Origin: Ruegeria sp. HKCCSA071
Lineage (GTDB): Bacteria > Pseudomonadota > Alphaproteobacteria > Rhodobacterales > Rhodobacteraceae
Assembly: GCF_017872555.1 (NCBI RefSeq)
Contig: NZ_JAEDOX010000007.1
Coordinates: 86,533-150,532, forward strand
DNA length: 64,000 nucleotides
Reading direction: 5' to 3'
The notes beneath the pieces were generated by a model. The model was given only the letters and a program-made list of their open reading frames with translations. It had not been told where the DNA came from and ran no database searches. Below are positions 27,100 to 36,627 of this stretch, piece after piece (the stretch's first letter is position 1; the number at the start of each line of letters is the position of its first letter). The position numbers were made by a program, and so were the translations under genes.

Positions 27100-28041
27100 A
27101 TGATAGATCGCCGCATCAAAGTTAGGCATATTCAATGTTTTATTGAGATATGTCGCGAGAAAAGCCTGAAAGTTGCGGCAGAGAAGCTGTTTCTCACGCA
27201 ACCGGCGATATCCAAGACGCTCAAGGAGCTTGAGGATATTCTGGGCACTGTGCTGTTGTCCCGTAACCGGTCCGGTGTTTCTCTGACACGGCAGGGCGAA
27301 GTGTTTCTGCATTTCGCAGAAATGTCGCTGGCCGCTTTGCAGCAAGGCTTTTCTGGTGTGGAGCAGATCGAGGCGCGGGGCAGAGCCAGTCTCCGGGTCG
27401 GGGTGCTGCCTTCGGCTGCGGCTCGCTTGATGCCAGCCGTTGCCACCGAATTTTCCGAACTTGCGGGCAATGCCCGACTGAGCGTTTTCGACGGTCCACA
27501 TGGCCATTTGATGGAGCGTCTTCGTCTGGGAGATCTGGAGCTTGTTATCGGGCGTTTGGGTCGCCCTGAAACCATGCAGGGCATTTCCTTTACCCAGCTT
27601 TATGAGGAGAAGGTCGTCTTTGTCGTGCGCGCGGATCACCCACTGCTGAAAGCCCCCGATCTCAGGCGGATTACCGAGTGGCAAGTGCTTTACCCGCCTG
27701 AAGGATCGGCAATTCGGCCCTTGGTGGATCGCCTCATGATCGCGCATGGGATTGGTGAAATCGAAGATCGTCTGGAAACTGTCTCGGGTGCTTTCGGGCG
27801 GGTGTATACCCGGCAGACCGATGCGATCTGGATCATCTCGGCGGGGGTGGTTGCCAATGAAATCAGCGATGGCCACCTTGTGGCGTTGCCGTTTGATACG
27901 TCGATAACGCGCGGACCCGTTGGGCTGATGCGTCGGCCAGACCAGGTCCTGTCACCTCAGGCGCAGGTTTTCGGGTTGGCTTTGGACAATGCAATTGCAA
28001 GGTTGGGCTTGTCGGCTGATGGTGCGACCTCTGATAACTAA
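27100..28041 (+). CDS. pcaQ: LysR-family regulator PcaQ
   Basis: A 313-residue LysR protein with the typical PcaQ N-terminus R-R-I-K-V-R-H-I-Q-C-F and the helix-turn-helix around S-L-K-V-A-A-E-K-L-F-L-T-Q-P-A-I-S-K-T-L. PcaQ proteins activate divergent pca operons in response to beta-carboxymuconate or related intermediates. It faces pobA-pca across a 97-nt gap that would hold the operator; I could not identify a clear PcaQ box there. The regulatory call is strong by family and position. Confidence 0.9.
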   Translation: MIDRRIKVRHIQCFIEICREKSLKVAAEKLFLTQPAISKTLKELEDILGTVLLSRNRSGVSLTRQGEVFLHFAEMSLAALQQGFSGVEQIEARGRASLRVGVLPSAAARLMPAVATEFSELAGNARLSVFDGPHGHLMERLRLGDLELVIGRLGRPETMQGISFTQLYEEKVVFVVRADHPLLKAPDLRRITEWQVLYPPEGSAIRPLVDRLMIAHGIGEIEDRLETVSGAFGRVYTRQTDAIWIISAGVVANEISDGHLVALPFDTSITRGPVGLMRRPDQVLSPQAQVFGLALDNAIARLGLSADGATSDN

Positions 28042-28085
28042 AGCTGGTCCATTCTGCCGGGGTGGCGCGAGGACAGGAGCACAAG

Positions 28086-28793
28086 ATGGATGACAAGGAA
28101 CGCAGAGTCCGCGAGGCGATTATCGAGAAATGCCTTTTTCTGAATTCCAGTGGTCTTAGCCAAGGCACATCCGGCAATATCTCGGCCCGATACGAGAACC
28201 GGATGCTGATCACACCCTCGGCGACGCCATATGACAAGCTGAACCCCGAGATGATCGTCTCAATGCCATTTGATGGAGAGTATGGGACCTGGGATGGCCC
28301 GCTCAAACCTTCGACCGAATGGCGGTTCCACTTCGACATTCTCAAGACCCGACCCGATATGGGCGCGGTGGTCCATGCACATCCGACCTATTGCACGGCG
28401 CTGGCGATTGCACACAAGGAAATTCCGGCAGCGCATTACATGGTTGCGGCCTTCGGTGGTACTAATGTTCGCTGCGCACCCTTTGCGCGCTTTGGAACGC
28501 CCGAGCTGTCGGAGCTGGCGATCGAAGCGCTGCAAGACCGAACCGCCTGCCTGCTTGGCAATCATGGGTCCATCGCCATGGGTGAGGATTTGGACAAGGC
28601 CATGTGGCGCGCGGTCGAACTGGAAACCATAGCCCGGCAGTATTACCTTTCTCTGGCCCTCGGTCCGGTGATCCTGACCGATGAACAGATTTCCGAAACG
28701 CTATCCGGTTTCGCTTCTTACGGTGTTCAGGGCGACTACAAGGATGTCGCAGCAGGTACTGCGCAGGAACAAGTTCCGTCTGAACAGACCTGA
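28086..28793 (+). CDS. Class II aldolase/adducin family protein (FucA/AraD-like)
   Basis: A 235-residue class II aldolase. It has the catalytic-type Glu in S-T-E-W, zinc ligands in V-H-A-H-P-T-Y-C, and a third His in L-G-N-H-G-S-I-A-M-G. Family members cleave ketose phosphates such as fuculose-1-phosphate or epimerise ribulose-5-phosphate. ATG 28086 is used because AGGAG lies about 8 nt upstream. It sits 44 nt after pcaQ and before the lacI gene, on the same strand as both. No sugar kinase lies nearby, so the phosphorylated substrate is unknown. A link to polyol use is possible but unproven. Confidence 0.75.
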   Translation: MDDKERRVREAIIEKCLFLNSSGLSQGTSGNISARYENRMLITPSATPYDKLNPEMIVSMPFDGEYGTWDGPLKPSTEWRFHFDILKTRPDMGAVVHAHPTYCTALAIAHKEIPAAHYMVAAFGGTNVRCAPFARFGTPELSELAIEALQDRTACLLGNHGSIAMGEDLDKAMWRAVELETIARQYYLSLALGPVILTDEQISETLSGFASYGVQGDYKDVAAGTAQEQVPSEQT

Positions 28794-28929
28794 CTGCCAA
28801 GTTGGCTGCGCTTAGGGGCGGTATATTGGGCTCAAGTCCAAAACGTCGCGACGTGATCAGGAGGTTTTCGCCTGTTCGCCGTTGGTGCCACGCATCTGGC
28901 CATTCGCGCGGATACGGCTGCCTATTGAT

Positions 28930-28949
28930 TTATTGGCGCGCGTAAAGAA
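28930..28949. promoter_or_regulatory. Candidate LacI-type operator upstream of lacI
   Basis: Shares the 11-mer CGCGCGTAAAG (28937-28947) with the palindrome at 30022-30041. It lies about 41-61 nt before the lacI start, consistent with autoregulation. The left half is poorly conserved. Confidence 0.4.
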
Positions 28950-28990
28950 AATGTAAGGTCAAAGCAAAAGAGTTCCGCAAGCGGGTAGGT

Positions 28991-30016
28991 ATGGCAAAAA
29001 TAAGAAATATGGAGGAGTTCGCGGCCCTGAGCGGGATTTCTCGGCCAACGGTTTCCAAATATTTCCACGACCCGGAAAGCGTTCGTTCCTCTACGCGGGC
29101 GCGTATCGAAGAAGCTTTGGAAAAGTTCGATTACCGCCCCAACATCTATGCGGTGAACCAGAACCGAAAGCTGACCAAGAATATCGGCATCGTTGTTCCC
29201 TATCTAGCCGATCCTTTTTTTGCCGAGATGGCCAGATACCTTGAGCAGAGCTGTATTGCTGCCGGGTATCGTCCATCTCTTTTCAGCTCGCACGGTGAGC
29301 AGAAGCTGGAGAATGAAATTCTCGATAGTTTGCGCTCTCTGAAACCGGCGGGCGTGCTGTTTGCCCCATTAGGGCGTGCCTCGGACCGCGCTCACATCGA
29401 GAAGTTTTGCGCCGAGGTGCCGACGGTTCTGTTTGACAGCAACCTTGAAGGGTTGGGGGCCGCATTTATTGGATCGGACAATTTCAGTTTTGTGTCCCAA
29501 ACCGTGGAATACATGACCCGGACGGGTGAACCTCCATCTTTCTTTGAAATGCGCACGCCAGCAAACCCAAACGCCAACAAGCGACGCAAGGCATATATCG
29601 AGGTAATGGAACGTCTGGGGTTCGAGCCCCATGTCATTAAAATCGATGGTGAAGGCTGGGCGTTTGAAGAGATCGGGCATCAAGGTGCTTTGAGGGTGTT
29701 GGAGAAAGGCGCTCTCAGGACGAATTCGGTTTTGTGCAGCAATGACCGCCTTGCGATCGGATTTCTGGCTGCTTGTTATGAGCAGGGGATTCGGGTTGGG
29801 CGAACGGAAGAATGCTCATTCCGTGTCGCATCAAATGACGACCACCCTTTTGCAAAATTTACGTGCCCATCGCTGACAACAGCTGCGCATGATTATGACA
29901 ACGTGGCAGGATGCAGTGTGGACACCTTGTTTGAACTCATTGAAAGCGGGGGAAAATTTGATGATCGAACGGAAACTCTGTTTCCGGCACGGCTTGTTTT
30001 AAGAGAATCTGCGTGA
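28991..30016 (+). CDS. LacI-family transcriptional regulator of the polyol operon
   Basis: A 341-residue LacI protein. The helix-turn-helix F-A-A-L-S-G-I-S-R-P-T-V-S-K-Y-F is followed by a hinge and a periplasmic-binding-like domain starting N-I-G-I-V-V-P-Y. It directly precedes smoEFGK-smoS-mtlK on the same strand. Near-palindromic CGCGTAAAG sites lie upstream of both this gene and smoE, so it probably represses the polyol operon and itself until a sugar alcohol or its ketose product binds. The ligand is inferred. Confidence 0.85.
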   Translation: MAKIRNMEEFAALSGISRPTVSKYFHDPESVRSSTRARIEEALEKFDYRPNIYAVNQNRKLTKNIGIVVPYLADPFFAEMARYLEQSCIAAGYRPSLFSSHGEQKLENEILDSLRSLKPAGVLFAPLGRASDRAHIEKFCAEVPTVLFDSNLEGLGAAFIGSDNFSFVSQTVEYMTRTGEPPSFFEMRTPANPNANKRRKAYIEVMERLGFEPHVIKIDGEGWAFEEIGHQGALRVLEKGALRTNSVLCSNDRLAIGFLAACYEQGIRVGRTEECSFRVASNDDHPFAKFTCPSLTTAAHDYDNVAGCSVDTLFELIESGGKFDDRTETLFPARLVLRESA

Positions 30017-30021
30017 ATTAA

Positions 30022-30041
30022 AACTTAACGCGCGTAAAGTT
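30022..30041. promoter_or_regulatory. Candidate LacI-type operator upstream of smoE
   Basis: A 20-nt near-perfect palindrome, AACTTAACGC-GCGTAAAGTT, mismatched at only one symmetrical base pair. It ends 68 nt before the smoE start, next to possible promoter elements (TTATTA at 30040 and TATAAA at 30063, spacing 17). The right half recurs upstream of lacI. Confidence 0.6.
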
Positions 30042-30109
30042 ATTATTGACGCCGCGACAATTTATAAACTAGGGTCTCTGTACAGCATCCAAGCTCAGGG
30101 AGGACAGGG

Positions 30110-31414
30110 ATGTATTTGAAGAACGCACTTCGTGCGGCGACTGCGTTGACTTTCGTCGCTACGGCAGCAGCCCAAGCGGAAACCATCACGATCGCGACCG
30201 TCAACAATGGCGACATGATCCGGATGCAGGGCTACACAGACAACTTCACCAATGCGACCGGCATTGATGTCGAATGGGTGACGTTGGAAGAAAACGTTTT
30301 GCGTCAGCGCGTCACGACCGACATCACCACCAAAGGCGGTCAGTTCGACATCATGACCATCGGCATGTACGAAACCCCGATCTGGGGTGCGAACGGCTGG
30401 CTGGTACCGCTGGACGGTTTGTCCGATGAATATGATGTTGGCGATCTGCTGCCTGCGATGGCAGGAGGGTTGAGCCATGATGGCACGCTTTATGCTGCGC
30501 CGTTTTATGGCGAAAGCTCGATGATCATGTACCGCACCGACCTGATGGAAAAGGCCGGTCTGGAAATGCCCGAAGCACCCACATGGCAATTCATCCGTGA
30601 AGCTGCGGCTGCAATGACCGATCGCGACAACGACATCAACGGCATCTGCCTGCGTGGCAAGGCGGGCTGGGGTGAAGGTGGTGCCTTTATCACCGTAACC
30701 GGCAATTCTTTCGGTGCGCGCTGGTTCGATGAAAACTGGAAGCCGCAGTTCGATCAGCCCGAGTGGAAAGAGGCGCTGACGTTCTTCGTCGACATGATGA
30801 GTGAATCCGGCCCGGCTGGCTATGCAACAAACGGTTTCAACGAGAACCTGTCTTTGTTCCAGCAAGGCAAGTGCGGCATGTGGATTGACGCCACCGTCGC
30901 CGCGTCTTTTGTGACCAATCCGGACGACTCAACCGTAGCTGACAAGGTTGGTTTCGCACTTGCACCAAATTCGGAAGGCGTCGACAAGCGCGCCAATTGG
31001 CTTTGGGCTTGGGCGCTGGCGATCCCGGCGGGAACTCAGCAGGAAGATGCGGCCAAGCAGTTCATCGAATGGGCAACCTCGAAAGACTACATCGAGCTGG
31101 TGGCTGAAAACGAAGGTTGGGCCAATGTGCCTCCGGGCGCGCGGACCTCGCTTTATGAGAATGACAACTACAAGGAAGTCCCATTCGCAAAAATGACTCT
31201 GGAATCGATCCTGATGGCTGACCCGCAGAATTGCTGTGTGCAGCCGACGCCCTATACCGGTGTCCAGTTCGTGGCCATTCCGGAATTTGCAGGGATTGCC
31301 ACACAGGTTAGTCAGGAATTCTCGGCCGTTTACGCCGGGCAGCAAACAGTGGATGAGGCGCTTGCCAAAGCGCAGGCCTTCACAGCAGAAGAGATGGAAG
31401 CCGCAGGGTACTGA
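30110..31414 (+). CDS. smoE: Sorbitol/mannitol ABC transporter substrate-binding protein
   Basis: A 434-residue periplasmic sugar binder. The signal peptide ends near residue 23 (A-A-A-Q-A), and the type-1 extracellular solute-binding fold follows with F-D-I-M-T-I-G-M-Y-E and A-P-F-Y-G-E-S-S-M. The following genes encode two permeases, an ATPase, an SDR polyol dehydrogenase and mannitol 2-dehydrogenase, the arrangement known for SmoEFGK in Rhodobacter. It binds polyols such as sorbitol or mannitol in the periplasm. A strong hairpin after the gene may raise its level over the rest. Confidence 0.9.
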   Translation: MYLKNALRAATALTFVATAAAQAETITIATVNNGDMIRMQGYTDNFTNATGIDVEWVTLEENVLRQRVTTDITTKGGQFDIMTIGMYETPIWGANGWLVPLDGLSDEYDVGDLLPAMAGGLSHDGTLYAAPFYGESSMIMYRTDLMEKAGLEMPEAPTWQFIREAAAAMTDRDNDINGICLRGKAGWGEGGAFITVTGNSFGARWFDENWKPQFDQPEWKEALTFFVDMMSESGPAGYATNGFNENLSLFQQGKCGMWIDATVAASFVTNPDDSTVADKVGFALAPNSEGVDKRANWLWAWALAIPAGTQQEDAAKQFIEWATSKDYIELVAENEGWANVPPGARTSLYENDNYKEVPFAKMTLESILMADPQNCCVQPTPYTGVQFVAIPEFAGIATQVSQEFSAVYAGQQTVDEALAKAQAFTAEEMEAAGY

Positions 31415-31426
31415 GGCAACCTTCCC

Positions 31427-31455
31427 AGCAGGGGGCAGACGTTCTGTCCCCTGCT
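31427..31455 (+). terminator. Intercistronic hairpin after smoE
   Basis: A 13-bp stem (31427-31439 with 31443-31455, one G-U) and a CGT loop, 12 nt after the smoE stop. There is no T-tract. It likely protects smoE mRNA or attenuates readthrough into smoFGK. Confidence 0.55.
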
Positions 31456-31520
31456 CCCACTTCCACAATTCGTGTTTTTCTCGCAGGCTGCCTTACGCCT
31501 GAACAGAGAGGTCTTGCACA

Positions 31521-32387
31521 ATGGCAACCCAACATTCCAGATCAGTTGCACGCCTGATGATGGCACCCGCAGTGGTGCTGCTGCTTGGCTGGATGCTCGT
31601 GCCGCTGACGATGACCCTGTATTTTTCCTTCAAGAAGTATCTTCCCCTGCGAGGCGGTGATCTCGGATGGGTGGGTTTCGACAACTATATCCGATTTGTT
31701 TCGTCCAGCTCGTTCTGGCCCGCGGTACAGGCAACGCTTGTCATTGTGATCGGCGTGTTGGCGATTACGGTCATTCTGGGCATCCTGCTGGCGATGCTTT
31801 TAGATCAACCAATGTGGGGCCAGGGGGTGGTGCGCATCCTCGTTATTGCACCATTCTTTGTTATGCCGACTGTGTCGGCTCTGGTCTGGAAAAACATGTT
31901 CATGGACCCGGTCAACGGGTTGCTGGCCCATCTGTGGCGCTTTTTCGGGGCTGAACCGGTCTCGTGGTTGTCCGAAGCTTCAATGACCTCGATTGTCATG
32001 ATCGTGTCGTGGCAATGGTTGCCATTTGCGACACTGATCCTTTTGACCGCAATTCAGTCACTGGACAGTGAGCAACTGGAAGCCGCTGAAATGGACGGCG
32101 CTCCGCCACTCAAGCGGTTCTACCACATCATTCTACCGCACCTGAGCCGTGCCATCACAATCGTAATCTTGATCCAGACAATCTTTCTGCTTTCGATCTT
32201 TGCCGAGATTTTCGTCACCACCGGCGGCGCATTCGGCACCCGTACACTCACCTACCTGATCTTCCAGCGCGTTTTGGAAAGCCAGAATGTCGGTCTCGGA
32301 TCAGCCGGAGGTGTCTATGCCATCATTCTCGCCAATATCGTTGCGGTCTTCCTGATGCGCATCGTCGGCAAGAACCTGGACGCGTGA
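31521..32387 (+). CDS. smoF: Polyol ABC transporter permease
   Basis: A 288-residue MalF-like permease with about six TM segments and the EAA loop E-A-A-E-M-D-G-A-P-P. The first TM lies at residues 12-33, and the transport domain follows a periplasmic loop. It partners with SmoG in the inner membrane. GAGAGG precedes ATG 31521. It is separated from smoE by a hairpin and from smoG by 12 nt. Confidence 0.9.
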   Translation: MATQHSRSVARLMMAPAVVLLLGWMLVPLTMTLYFSFKKYLPLRGGDLGWVGFDNYIRFVSSSSFWPAVQATLVIVIGVLAITVILGILLAMLLDQPMWGQGVVRILVIAPFFVMPTVSALVWKNMFMDPVNGLLAHLWRFFGAEPVSWLSEASMTSIVMIVSWQWLPFATLILLTAIQSLDSEQLEAAEMDGAPPLKRFYHIILPHLSRAITIVILIQTIFLLSIFAEIFVTTGGAFGTRTLTYLIFQRVLESQNVGLGSAGGVYAIILANIVAVFLMRIVGKNLDA

Positions 32388-32399
32388 GGAGGTAAAACC

Positions 32400-33230
32400 A
32401 TGGCCCGCACCGTCACAATCCAACGCAAGTCGCTGAACACTGCCCTGGCCTGGGCCGTCGGTCTGCTGATCTTTTTCCCGATCCTCTGGACCATCCTGAC
32501 CAGCTTCAAAACCGAAGCACAGGCCATCGCAAGCCCGCCACTGTTCCTGAACTTCGACTGGACGCTTGAGAACTATGCTGTCGTGCAGGAACGCTCGAAC
32601 TACATGCGTTTCCTTTGGAACTCGGTCATCATCGCAGGCGGGTCAACCCTGTTGGGTGTGATAATTGCTGTACCGGCAGCATGGGCAATGGCGTTTGTTC
32701 CTTCGAAACGTACAAAGGACATTCTGCTTTGGATGCTCTCGACTAAGATGTTGCCGGCGGTCGGTGTCCTTTACCCGATCTACCTGCTGTTCATTCGTCT
32801 GGGGCTACTTGATACACGAGGTGGGCTGGTCGTCGTGTTGATGCTGATCAACTTGCCGATCATTGTCTGGATGCTTTACACCTATTTCCGCGAAATTCCC
32901 GGGGAAATCCTTGAAGCCGCGCGGATGGATGGAGCGACACTGAAAGAGGAAATCCTGCACATCCTGACACCCATGGCTGTGCCGGGCATCGCTTCGACTG
33001 TTCTGCTGAACTTCATTCTTGCCTGGAACGAGGCATTCTGGACCCTCAACCTGACAGCCGTAGACGCGGCCCCGCTGACCGCATTTATCGCCAGCTATTC
33101 CAGCCCCGAGGGCCTGTTCTTTGCCAAGCTCAGCGCGGCTTCGACAATGGCGATTGCACCGATCCTGATCCTTGGCTGGTTTAGCCAGAAACAACTTGTC
33201 CGCGGCCTGACTTTTGGCGCTGTGAAATAA
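32400..33230 (+). CDS. smoG: Polyol ABC transporter permease
   Basis: A 276-residue MalG-like permease with six TMs and the EAA loop E-A-A-R-M-D-G-A-T near residue 178. GAGGAGG lies just before the start. It is the second permease of the sorbitol/mannitol importer, between smoF (12 nt) and smoK (12 nt). The C-terminus L-V-R-G-L-T-F-G-A-V-K is typical of this family. Confidence 0.9.
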   Translation: MARTVTIQRKSLNTALAWAVGLLIFFPILWTILTSFKTEAQAIASPPLFLNFDWTLENYAVVQERSNYMRFLWNSVIIAGGSTLLGVIIAVPAAWAMAFVPSKRTKDILLWMLSTKMLPAVGVLYPIYLLFIRLGLLDTRGGLVVVLMLINLPIIVWMLYTYFREIPGEILEAARMDGATLKEEILHILTPMAVPGIASTVLLNFILAWNEAFWTLNLTAVDAAPLTAFIASYSSPEGLFFAKLSAASTMAIAPILILGWFSQKQLVRGLTFGAVK

Positions 33231-33242
33231 GGAAAACTTCTC

Positions 33243-34247
33243 ATGGGACGTATTCAACTCAAGTCCGTGACCAAAAGCTTTGGCGACGTGCAGGTTATCC
33301 CGCCACTGGATCTGACCATCGAAGACGGAGAGTTCACGGTGTTTGTCGGACCATCGGGTTGCGGCAAGTCTACTTTGCTGCGCCTGATTGCGGGGTTGGA
33401 GGACATCACCTCGGGTTCCATCGACATTGACGGGGCCGACGCAACAAACGTACCACCCGCAAAACGCGGTTTGGCAATGGTGTTCCAGTCTTATGCCTTG
33501 TATCCGCATATGTCTGTTCGCAAGAACATCGCCTTTCCGTTGCGCATGGCAAAACTGGATCAGGCCGAAATCGACAAACGTGTGGAAGGGGCCGCGCAGG
33601 TTCTGAACCTGACCGACTATCTGGATCGCCGCCCCGGTCAGCTGTCCGGTGGCCAGCGCCAGCGTGTGGCCATCGGGCGTGCCATTGTCCGCGAACCCGC
33701 AGCGTTCCTGTTCGATGAGCCGCTGTCCAACCTGGACGCCGCGCTGCGCGTTGGCATGCGGTTGGAGATCAGCGAGTTGCACGAACGGCTGGCGACCACC
33801 ATGATCTATGTGACCCATGATCAGGTCGAAGCGATGACGATGGCCGACAAGATCGTCGTGCTACAGGCAGGTGTGATCGAGCAGGTCGGAAGCCCGCTGG
33901 ACCTGTATCGTACACCGCGGAACCTTTTTGTCGCCGGGTTCATCGGCTCGCCCAAGATGAACTTTATCGAAGGCGAAGAGGCTGCAAAACACGGCGCGCA
34001 TACAATCGGTATCCGCCCCGAACATATTGCTGTGTCCGAGAGCGACGGAACCTGGAGCGGTGTTGTAGGCGTGTCCGAGCATCTCGGATCAGATACGTTT
34101 TTTCACATACATGAAACCGGTCTGGCGGAAACAATCACGGTGCGCGCGGACGGAGAGGTTGGATTTCGGCATGGCGACCACATCTACCTGACACCACGTG
34201 CCGACGTGCTTCATCGCTTTGACGCCCAAGGGCTACGGATCGAATGA
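33243..34247 (+). CDS. smoK: Polyol ABC transporter ATPase
   Basis: A 334-residue MalK/UgpC-like ATPase. Walker A is G-P-S-G-C-G-K-S-T, the Q-loop is F-Q-S-Y-A-L-Y-P-H, the signature is L-S-G-G-Q-R-Q-R, Walker B is A-F-L-F-D-E-P-L-S, and the H-loop is V-T-H-D-Q. A TOBE domain occupies roughly residues 235-334. It energises SmoFG. Its stop overlaps the smoS start by 4 nt, linking transport and oxidation. Confidence 0.92.
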   Translation: MGRIQLKSVTKSFGDVQVIPPLDLTIEDGEFTVFVGPSGCGKSTLLRLIAGLEDITSGSIDIDGADATNVPPAKRGLAMVFQSYALYPHMSVRKNIAFPLRMAKLDQAEIDKRVEGAAQVLNLTDYLDRRPGQLSGGQRQRVAIGRAIVREPAAFLFDEPLSNLDAALRVGMRLEISELHERLATTMIYVTHDQVEAMTMADKIVVLQAGVIEQVGSPLDLYRTPRNLFVAGFIGSPKMNFIEGEEAAKHGAHTIGIRPEHIAVSESDGTWSGVVGVSEHLGSDTFFHIHETGLAETITVRADGEVGFRHGDHIYLTPRADVLHRFDAQGLRIE

Positions 34248-35017
34248 AGCGACTGGACGGAAAAACCGCGCTCATCACTGGGGCTGCGCGCGGAATCGGG
34301 CTGGCCTTCGCAAAAGCTTACGTCGCCGAAGGCGCGCGTGTGGCCATTGCTGACATTGATATCGCGCGGGCGCAATCCGCAGCCTCGGAAATTGGTGACG
34401 CTGCAATAGCGGTCGAAATGAATGTCGCTGATCAGGACAGCATCGACAATGCTGTTGCATGCACTGTGGATCAATTCGGTCAGATTGATATTCTCATCAA
34501 CAATGCCGCCGTTTTTTCAGCAGCGCCCATCACCGAAATCGATCGCGCCGATTACCAGCGTGTTTTCGATATCAATGTCTCTGGCACCCTGTTTACACTG
34601 CAGGCCGTTGCGCGACACATGATCGACGCCAATGTCAAAGGCCGGATCATCAATCTGGCCTCACAGGCCGGTCGGCGTGGCGAACCACTGGTCGCCGTTT
34701 ACTGCGCCAGCAAGGCCGCCGTAATCTCTTTGACGCAGTCTGCGGGGCTCAATCTGATCGCCCACGGGATAAATGTGAATGCGATCGCACCCGGTGTTGT
34801 GGATGGAGAGCATTGGGACGGTGTGGACGCCTTCTTTGCGAAGTACGAAAACAAAAAACCCGGACAGAAGAAGCGCGAAGTTGCATCAGCGGTACCGTTC
34901 GGCCGTATGGGACGGGCCGAGGACTTGACCGGGATGGCTGTGTTTCTGGCGTCTGATGAAGCGGAATACATCGTGGCCCAGACTTACAATGTCGACGGCG
35001 GAAACTGGATGAGCTGA
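34244..35017 (+). CDS. smoS: SDR polyol dehydrogenase (sorbitol dehydrogenase)
   Basis: A 257-residue short-chain dehydrogenase. It has the NAD motif G-A-A-R-G-I-G, N-N-A-A-V, and the catalytic triad Ser140, Tyr153 and Lys157 (Y-C-A-S-K), the positions reported for Rhodobacter SmoS. It oxidises sorbitol to fructose and can also act on galactitol or iditol. The gene overlaps smoK by 4 nt and shares a base with mtlK. The name is supported by gene order as well as motif spacing. Confidence 0.9.
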   Translation: MKRLDGKTALITGAARGIGLAFAKAYVAEGARVAIADIDIARAQSAASEIGDAAIAVEMNVADQDSIDNAVACTVDQFGQIDILINNAAVFSAAPITEIDRADYQRVFDINVSGTLFTLQAVARHMIDANVKGRIINLASQAGRRGEPLVAVYCASKAAVISLTQSAGLNLIAHGINVNAIAPGVVDGEHWDGVDAFFAKYENKKPGQKKREVASAVPFGRMGRAEDLTGMAVFLASDEAEYIVAQTYNVDGGNWMS

Positions 35018-36516
35018 TGACCCCTTTGGCGGACATAACACCGGTAGAGCTGCGCCTCGACCACCTTGGGGCGCTTCCGGCAGATATCAAGAAACCCGGA
35101 TACCGACGTGAAGACCTGACCCCTGGAATTGTTCATATCGGACTTGGGAATTTTCACCGTGCGCATCAGGCATGGTACATACACAGGCTGATGCAAAAAG
35201 GGTTGGCCCTCGACTGGGCGATCATCGGGGCCGGTGTTCGGGCCTATGACGCGGACATGCGCGAAAAGCTGATTGGGCAGGACTGTTTGACAACTTTGAT
35301 TGAGCTTGACCCGTCCGGTGTTTCGGCCGAAGTCATCGGCCCGTTGATCGACTATCTGCCCATTGAACCCCGAAATGCACCCCTGATCAGGAAAATGTCC
35401 GATCCCGCCATTCGGATCGTGTCCCTTACCGTTACTGAAGGCGGCTATTTTCTGGATGCCAAGTCGGGTGCTTTCGACACAGATCACGATGATATTCGAC
35501 ACGACGTGCAAAACCCGCAACAGCCTCGCACGGTCTTTGGTGCCATTGTGGCGGCACTTGGCAATCGCCGTGCCGCCGGGCATCTGCCCTTTACGGCATT
35601 AAGTTGTGACAACCTTCAGGGCAACGGTACCATCCTGCGCAATTGCGTTGTTGAACTGGCGCGCCTTACGGACCCTGATCTTGCGAATTGGATCGATCAG
35701 AACGGGGCGTTCCCGAATTCGATGGTGGATTGCATTGTTCCCGCCACCACTGATCATGTCCGATCCCAGACCCGCGCCCTGGGAATTGAAGACTGCGTTC
35801 CGGTTTCACACGAGAACTTTCGCCAATGGGTAATTGAAGATGATTTCTGCGCCGGGCGGCCGATGTTGGAAAAAGTCGGCGTAACGATCACCAAAGACGT
35901 GCACGCATTTGAAACCCTGAAACTGCGTATTCTGAACGGCGGGCACCAAATACTGGCGAATGTGGGCGAGGTTCTGAACATACCCACAATTTCGGACTGC
36001 ATGAACGACCGGGAAATTTCGGCATTCTTTCTGAAAGTCCAGACCGAAGAAATTCTCCCTCATGCCAGTGCGGTTCCCGGGATGACGCCTGAACAGTATC
36101 TGGATCTGGTCAAACGCAGGTTTTCGAATACGGCTATTCATGACACGACGCGGCGCGTAGCCTTTGACGGGTCTGCACGCCACCCCGGATTCTTGCTTCC
36201 GTCCATTCGCGATGCTCTGGCCTCGGATACCACTGTTACTGGGCTGGCACTGGTTGAAGCTTTCTGGTGCCGGATGTGCGCCGGTCTGCGTGAGGACGGA
36301 TCAGAGATTGCGCCCAATGATCCCATCTGGAGCGATTTGCAGAGTGCGGCCCTTGCCGCCAGGGAGCAACCCAAAAAGTGGCTTGAGGCAGCAAACCTGT
36401 ACGGGAATACGGGATGTGAAACGCAGTTCGCAGAAGCCTTCGCACGCTGGTTGCCACGGATCTGGCAGCACGGATGCAGGACGGCGATCAAAAGCTATCT
36501 GAATGTGCTTTCCTGA
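35017..36516 (+). CDS. mtlK: Mannitol 2-dehydrogenase (polyol long-chain dehydrogenase)
   Basis: A 499-residue long-chain polyol dehydrogenase. The NAD-binding N-terminus reads I-V-H-I-G-L-G-N-F-H-R-A-H, and the catalytic set K-x4-N-x2-H is Lys302, Asn307 and His310, with spacing identical to Pseudomonas mannitol dehydrogenase. It oxidises mannitol (or arabitol) to the ketose. The start overlaps the smoS stop by one nucleotide. No fructokinase gene follows here, so fructose phosphorylation must be encoded elsewhere. Confidence 0.92.
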   Translation: MTPLADITPVELRLDHLGALPADIKKPGYRREDLTPGIVHIGLGNFHRAHQAWYIHRLMQKGLALDWAIIGAGVRAYDADMREKLIGQDCLTTLIELDPSGVSAEVIGPLIDYLPIEPRNAPLIRKMSDPAIRIVSLTVTEGGYFLDAKSGAFDTDHDDIRHDVQNPQQPRTVFGAIVAALGNRRAAGHLPFTALSCDNLQGNGTILRNCVVELARLTDPDLANWIDQNGAFPNSMVDCIVPATTDHVRSQTRALGIEDCVPVSHENFRQWVIEDDFCAGRPMLEKVGVTITKDVHAFETLKLRILNGGHQILANVGEVLNIPTISDCMNDREISAFFLKVQTEEILPHASAVPGMTPEQYLDLVKRRFSNTAIHDTTRRVAFDGSARHPGFLLPSIRDALASDTTVTGLALVEAFWCRMCAGLREDGSEIAPNDPIWSDLQSAALAAREQPKKWLEAANLYGNTGCETQFAEAFARWLPRIWQHGCRTAIKSYLNVLS

Positions 36517-36627
36517 GGGTTGTGATCTCGGTTCAGGTGGTTTCCATCGCTTCGATGGTCATGGTGATGGGAAGGAAACATCACGGCAATAAAGACCGAG
36601 TATTGCACTGCGCCAGCCAGCATCGGG

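Noticed and set aside
28843..28854. Perfect 12-nt palindrome ACGTCGCGACGT upstream of lacI
   Set aside because: Not repeated at smoE; short GC-rich palindromes arise by chance, and the CGCGTAAAG sites fit better.
29617..29630. GGGGTTCGAGCCCC, resembling a tRNA T-arm
   Set aside because: It lies inside the lacI coding frame, and no acceptor or anticodon arm surrounds it.
36544..36558. CCATCG/CGATGG hairpin after mtlK
   Set aside because: Only 6 bp with a 3-nt loop and no T-tract; too weak to call a terminator.
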